Below are positions 61,114 to 64,000 of a stretch of 64,000 nucleotides of DNA, piece by piece. This stretch comes from Methylobacterium sp. J-077 (lineage in GTDB: Bacteria; Pseudomonadota; Alphaproteobacteria; Rhizobiales; Beijerinckiaceae). The stretch is from assembly GCF_022829365.1 (NCBI RefSeq), contig NZ_JAKSYJ010000083.1:1-64000 (forward strand), in the 5' to 3' direction. The translations under genes and the position numbers were made by a program. The notes beneath the pieces were generated by a model. It was not told the DNA's origin. It saw nothing but the letters and a program-made list of their open reading frames with translations, and made no database searches. How positions within the stretch are numbered: position 1 is the first letter of the stretch; each line of letters starts with the position of its first letter.

Positions 61114-62346
61114 ATGGCCGACGAGAAGACCGAGATCATCATCGTCCGCCGGGGGCCGGAGGAGGATGGGGAGCACCACGGGGGCGTTTGGAAGATCGCG
61201 TTGGCGGACTTCATGACCGCCATGATGGCGCTATTCCTCGTCCTGTGGCTGATCCGAGCCACGAACGAGGAGACGAAGACCAGTATCGCGAATTACTTCA
61301 ATCCGATCAGCCTATCCGAGGCCCTGCCGACGCGGAAGGGGCTGACCGATGCCCAGCCCAACACCGCCGATCCGAGGGAGGGCGACACGGCGAATCAAGC
61401 GGAAGCCGGCGCGGGCCAGAGCGACAAGGGCAGCCCCTTGCCGCCGGGCTCGACACCTCGGGAGCGGGAGCTGTTCCAGGATCCTTACGCGGTGCTGGCG
61501 GCCCTTGCCGCCGAAGCCGAGCCCGACAAGCCTCAGAGCGCGACGATCGGCGATGTCGGCGAAGCAGGACGGCGGGGCGGGGACGCCGCGCGCGATCCGT
61601 TCGATCCGCTGTACTGGCAGGTGATCACCCTCTCGCCCGCGAAGACGGACCGGTCCGCGCCCACGGGGATCACGCCGCTGCCGTCCCGGACCCAGCCTGA
61701 CGCACGCGGCGCGGGACGCACCTCCTCGACCGCGCCCGAGAGCGCCGGGACCAAGGACACCACCAAGGACGCGAAGGACGCCAAGGCGCCGGTGAACGGG
61801 CCGGAAGCGGGCCAGGCTCCGATCCAAACCCAATCGGCCGCGCAAACACCGGCGCAGCCCTCGGCTCAAACCGCCGCGCAGGCCGACCAAGCCGCGCTGA
61901 AGGCGGAGATCACCACGATCTTCGCCCCCTCCGCGTCGGGCGCGTCCGGGCCGCATGTCGAGGTCCAGGGAACGCCGGAGGGGCTCCTGATCAACGTGAC
62001 GGACGACCTGAACTTCAGCATGTTCGCGGTGGGCTCGGCCGAGCCCCGCCCCGAGATGGTGCGGGCCATGGAGCGTCTCGCGAAGGCCCTGGCCGGGCGT
62101 CCGGGCAAGATCGTCATCCGCGGCCATACCGACAGTCGCCCGTTCCGCTCCGAAGTCTACGACAATTGGCGGCTCTCGACGGCGCGCGCCCATATTGCGT
62201 CCTACATGCTGACGCGGGCCGGCGTCGATGAAGCCCGGATCGCCCGGATCGAGGGCGCCGCCGACCGGATGCCGCGGAACACTACGGATCCGAAGGCGCC
62301 CGAGAACCGCCGGATCGAGATTCTTTTGCAAGGCGCTCCGGGATGA
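61114..62346 (+). CDS. motB: Flagellar motor stator protein MotB
   Basis: The product has 410 residues. The N-terminal helix IALADFMTAMMALFLVLWLI carries the proton-binding Asp at residue 32. A long Ala/Pro/Gln-rich linker follows, and the OmpA-like peptidoglycan-binding domain has GKIVIRGHTDSRPF, DNWRLSTARAHIASYMLTRA and the end PENRRIEILL. It forms the stator with MotA (minus strand, 29 kb away). The linker is longer than in enterobacteria, as usual in rhizobia, and probably contacts MotC. Overlaps motC by four bases. Confidence 0.94.
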   Translation: MADEKTEIIIVRRGPEEDGEHHGGVWKIALADFMTAMMALFLVLWLIRATNEETKTSIANYFNPISLSEALPTRKGLTDAQPNTADPREGDTANQAEAGAGQSDKGSPLPPGSTPRERELFQDPYAVLAALAAEAEPDKPQSATIGDVGEAGRRGGDAARDPFDPLYWQVITLSPAKTDRSAPTGITPLPSRTQPDARGAGRTSSTAPESAGTKDTTKDAKDAKAPVNGPEAGQAPIQTQSAAQTPAQPSAQTAAQADQAALKAEITTIFAPSASGASGPHVEVQGTPEGLLINVTDDLNFSMFAVGSAEPRPEMVRAMERLAKALAGRPGKIVIRGHTDSRPFRSEVYDNWRLSTARAHIASYMLTRAGVDEARIARIEGAADRMPRNTTDPKAPENRRIEILLQGAPG

Positions 62347-63623
62347 GGTGGATCACGCAGATCGCCCTCGGCGCTCTTCTCAACCTCTGTCCGTACCCGG
62401 CTGCCGCAAACCCGGTGCCGCAGACGCCGACCGAGGCGGCTCCGCAGACGGCGCAACCTCCGGTGTCCGAGGCTTCCCCGACGGCCCCAGCCGCTGACCC
62501 GCCGGGCCGCAAGAGCGGTCCTGTCGCGTGGGTGCGCACGCTGCAATTGCTGCAGGACCGGATCGCCACAGGATCCCTGGCCGCGCACGAGAGCCAGCCC
62601 GCGCTCATGGCCCGGATCGAGGGCGACCTTCTGAAAGCGGCCCCGGAGGTCTGGACCGATCGGCACAACGTGCAGGCGGCCATCGTCTTCGCCCTGAGCG
62701 GCGGCGGCCCGGCGATCCTGCGGCGCCTGACGAATCAGGAGAGCCCTGATACGCCCGAGACGAATCTCGCGCGCGGCGCGCTGGCCTATATCGATGGCCA
62801 GGAGGCCGAGGCGAACCGCCTCCTGAGGGACGTCGACACGGCGACGCTGCCGCCGACGCTTGCCGGGGCGATCACCCTCACGCAGGCCGCCCTCACGGTG
62901 AACGAGAATCCGGTCCGCGCGATCACGCTCCTCGATCGCGTCCGGTCGCTGTTGCCGGGAACGCTCGTCGAGGAAGGCGCGCTGCGCCGCGAGATCTTCG
63001 CCCTCGGGCAAGGCGGCGACCTGAAGAAGCTCGAGGTCCTGGCGATCCAGTACCTGCGCCGCTTTCAGCACTCGATCTACGCGGGTAATTTCCGGCAGCG
63101 CTTCGCGTACCAGCTGATGCAGCTCGATTTCGGCCGGGACGAGGCCCGCTTCGCATCCTTCACCAGGATCATGAACGAACTCGCCCCCGAGAGCCGGCGG
63201 GATCTCTACCTGCTGATCGCCCGGACGGCGGTCCAAGAGGGCAAGACCAGCTCGGCCCTCATGGCGGCCGACAAGGCGCTGGTGCTCTGTGCTCCGGAGA
63301 GTCTCGAGGCGACCCAGGCCCAGCTCTACCGCGCGGCTGCCGAGATCGTGACCCTGGCGACATTCCAGACGGCCGTGCGGAAGCTGAAGGCCGTCGACAG
63401 GGCCAGGCTGCCAGCGCGCGACATCCAACTCCTCGACGCGGCTCTGTCGATGGCCGAGCAGATCGGGCGCGGGCTGGCCCGTGCCCCCGCCCCGCCGGAT
63501 GCCGAGGCGTCGAAGCGTGCGCAGGCGCAGGTGGCAGCCGCGGACGATCCGGGCAGCCTGATCCCCAAGGCCGAAGCCATGATCGGCCAAGTCGACCAAC
63601 TCCTTCGGAGGTCAAACCCGTGA
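62343..63623 (+). CDS. motC: Periplasmic motor protein MotC
   Basis: The product has 426 residues. A signal peptide (ITQIALGALLNLCPYPAAA) precedes a Pro/Ala/Thr-rich linker and a helical repeat domain (AWVRTLQLLQDRIATGSLAA; GGDLKKLEVLAIQYLRRFQH). MotC of Sinorhizobium binds MotB in the periplasm and is needed for rotation; MotE folds it. The C-terminus has a helical end (ADDPGSLIPKAEAMIGQVDQ). It overlaps fliK by four bases. Confidence 0.92.
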   Translation: MRWITQIALGALLNLCPYPAAANPVPQTPTEAAPQTAQPPVSEASPTAPAADPPGRKSGPVAWVRTLQLLQDRIATGSLAAHESQPALMARIEGDLLKAAPEVWTDRHNVQAAIVFALSGGGPAILRRLTNQESPDTPETNLARGALAYIDGQEAEANRLLRDVDTATLPPTLAGAITLTQAALTVNENPVRAITLLDRVRSLLPGTLVEEGALRREIFALGQGGDLKKLEVLAIQYLRRFQHSIYAGNFRQRFAYQLMQLDFGRDEARFASFTRIMNELAPESRRDLYLLIARTAVQEGKTSSALMAADKALVLCAPESLEATQAQLYRAAAEIVTLATFQTAVRKLKAVDRARLPARDIQLLDAALSMAEQIGRGLARAPAPPDAEASKRAQAQVAAADDPGSLIPKAEAMIGQVDQLLRRSNP

Positions 63624-64000
63624 ATCCGATCTCGGCCGCGGTTCAGAATCCCGCTCCGAAGCCCGATCGCGAGGTCGCGCCGTCCAACGCGAACGGCGAT
63701 ACTCCGCAGCAGGCGGGGACGGGGCGCGAGAGCGCCTTCGGGTCCGTGCTGCGCGAACTCTCGGGGGCGGGTACGCCGTCGACGACCGATACCGAGGTCG
63801 TGAAGGGCAAGCCCGACGACGCGGACAGCGACGACGCTCCTCCGGCAACAGCGGCGACGGCTGCTCTGCCGACGCCTGCGCCGGCCGTCTCTGCCACGGC
63901 GATGTTGGCGAACCTCCTGAACATCGCTTTACCGCCCGCTCCCACCGCGGCCGTGGCCAAAGCCGCTGCACCGGTCCAGGATCGGTCCATTGCGGCGGTC
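63620..64000 (+). CDS. fliK: Hook-length control protein FliK (MotD), 5' part
   Basis: The GTG start overlaps the motC stop, and the frame runs to the window end, 127 codons so far. The visible part is the disordered Ala/Pro/Thr/Asp-rich N-terminus typical of FliK (ESAFGSVLRELSGAGTPSTT; ALPTPAPAVSATAMLANLLN). The conserved C-terminal switch domain lies beyond the window. FliK measures hook length and triggers the FlhB switch, the same switch lost by the insertion in flhB. Called fliK/motD from its position after motC in rhizobia. Confidence 0.7.
   Translation, partial: MNPISAAVQNPAPKPDREVAPSNANGDTPQQAGTGRESAFGSVLRELSGAGTPSTTDTEVVKGKPDDADSDDAPPATAATAALPTPAPAVSATAMLANLLNIALPPAPTAAVAKAAAPVQDRSIAAV

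Overview
The window is GC-rich alphaproteobacterial chromosome, most likely Methylobacterium/Methylorubrum or a close Hyphomicrobiales (Rhizobiales) relative. The grounds are the FlaF/FlbT/FtcR/MotC/MotE/DUF1217 flagellar set, DUF6894 and other small orphan proteins typical of that group, and the dispersed GC-rich palindromic repeats. The assignment rests on gene content, not on a search.

Layout: (1) 1-15.2 kb holds metabolic and small hypothetical genes: a partial outer-membrane beta-barrel protein, small secreted or membrane proteins, an intact YdcZ-type permease plus a decayed paralogue fragment, coiled-coil paralogues, an SDR enzyme with a non-canonical active site, a class II aldolase, and a LysR regulator divergent from malate synthase G. 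(2) 15,478-27,661 is an AT-richer integrated element of about 12.2 kb bounded by a 10-bp direct repeat. It carries a tyrosine integrase, a P4-type primase-helicase, a tRNA-like structure, a remnant of a second integrase, and cargo. The cargo is a nucleotidyltransferase overlapping a 2H phosphodiesterase, a Cys-phosphatase overlapping an ADP-ribosylglycohydrolase, and a methyltransferase overlapping a FemAB-like acyltransferase. (3) 27.4-64 kb is a nearly complete flagellar and motor locus.

The central observation is that the element sits inside flhB, the flagellar export switch gene, nine residues downstream of the Asn-Pro self-cleavage site (NPTH). Removing it between the 10-bp repeats joins the two flhB parts in frame into a 354-codon gene. 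In the integrated state the export gate protein lacks its cytoplasmic specificity domain. The integrase gene lies immediately downstream of the truncated flhB on the same strand and overlaps its chimeric tail, so it can be read from the motA-fliM-fliN-fliG-flhB operon. This layout could be a motility-linked, reversible gene disruption (active-lysogeny style). That is inference; the insertion geometry itself is read directly from the sequence.

The flagellar region has three blocks. The minus-strand block is motA-fliM-(111-aa gene)-fliN-fliG-flhB. The plus-strand block DUF1217-flgF-fliI-flgE-flgK-flgL-flaF-flbT-flgD-fliQ-flhA-fliR is followed by small chaperone-like genes. After a reversed heparinase-like gene and the regulator ftcR, a second plus-strand block runs flgB-flgC-fliE-flgG-flgA-flgI-motE-flgH-fliL-fliP, then flagellin with a collagen-like GAT repeat, then fliF-fliH-motB-motC-fliK (cut by the window end). 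Together these encode basal body, hook, filament, export apparatus, motor and rhizobial-type regulators.
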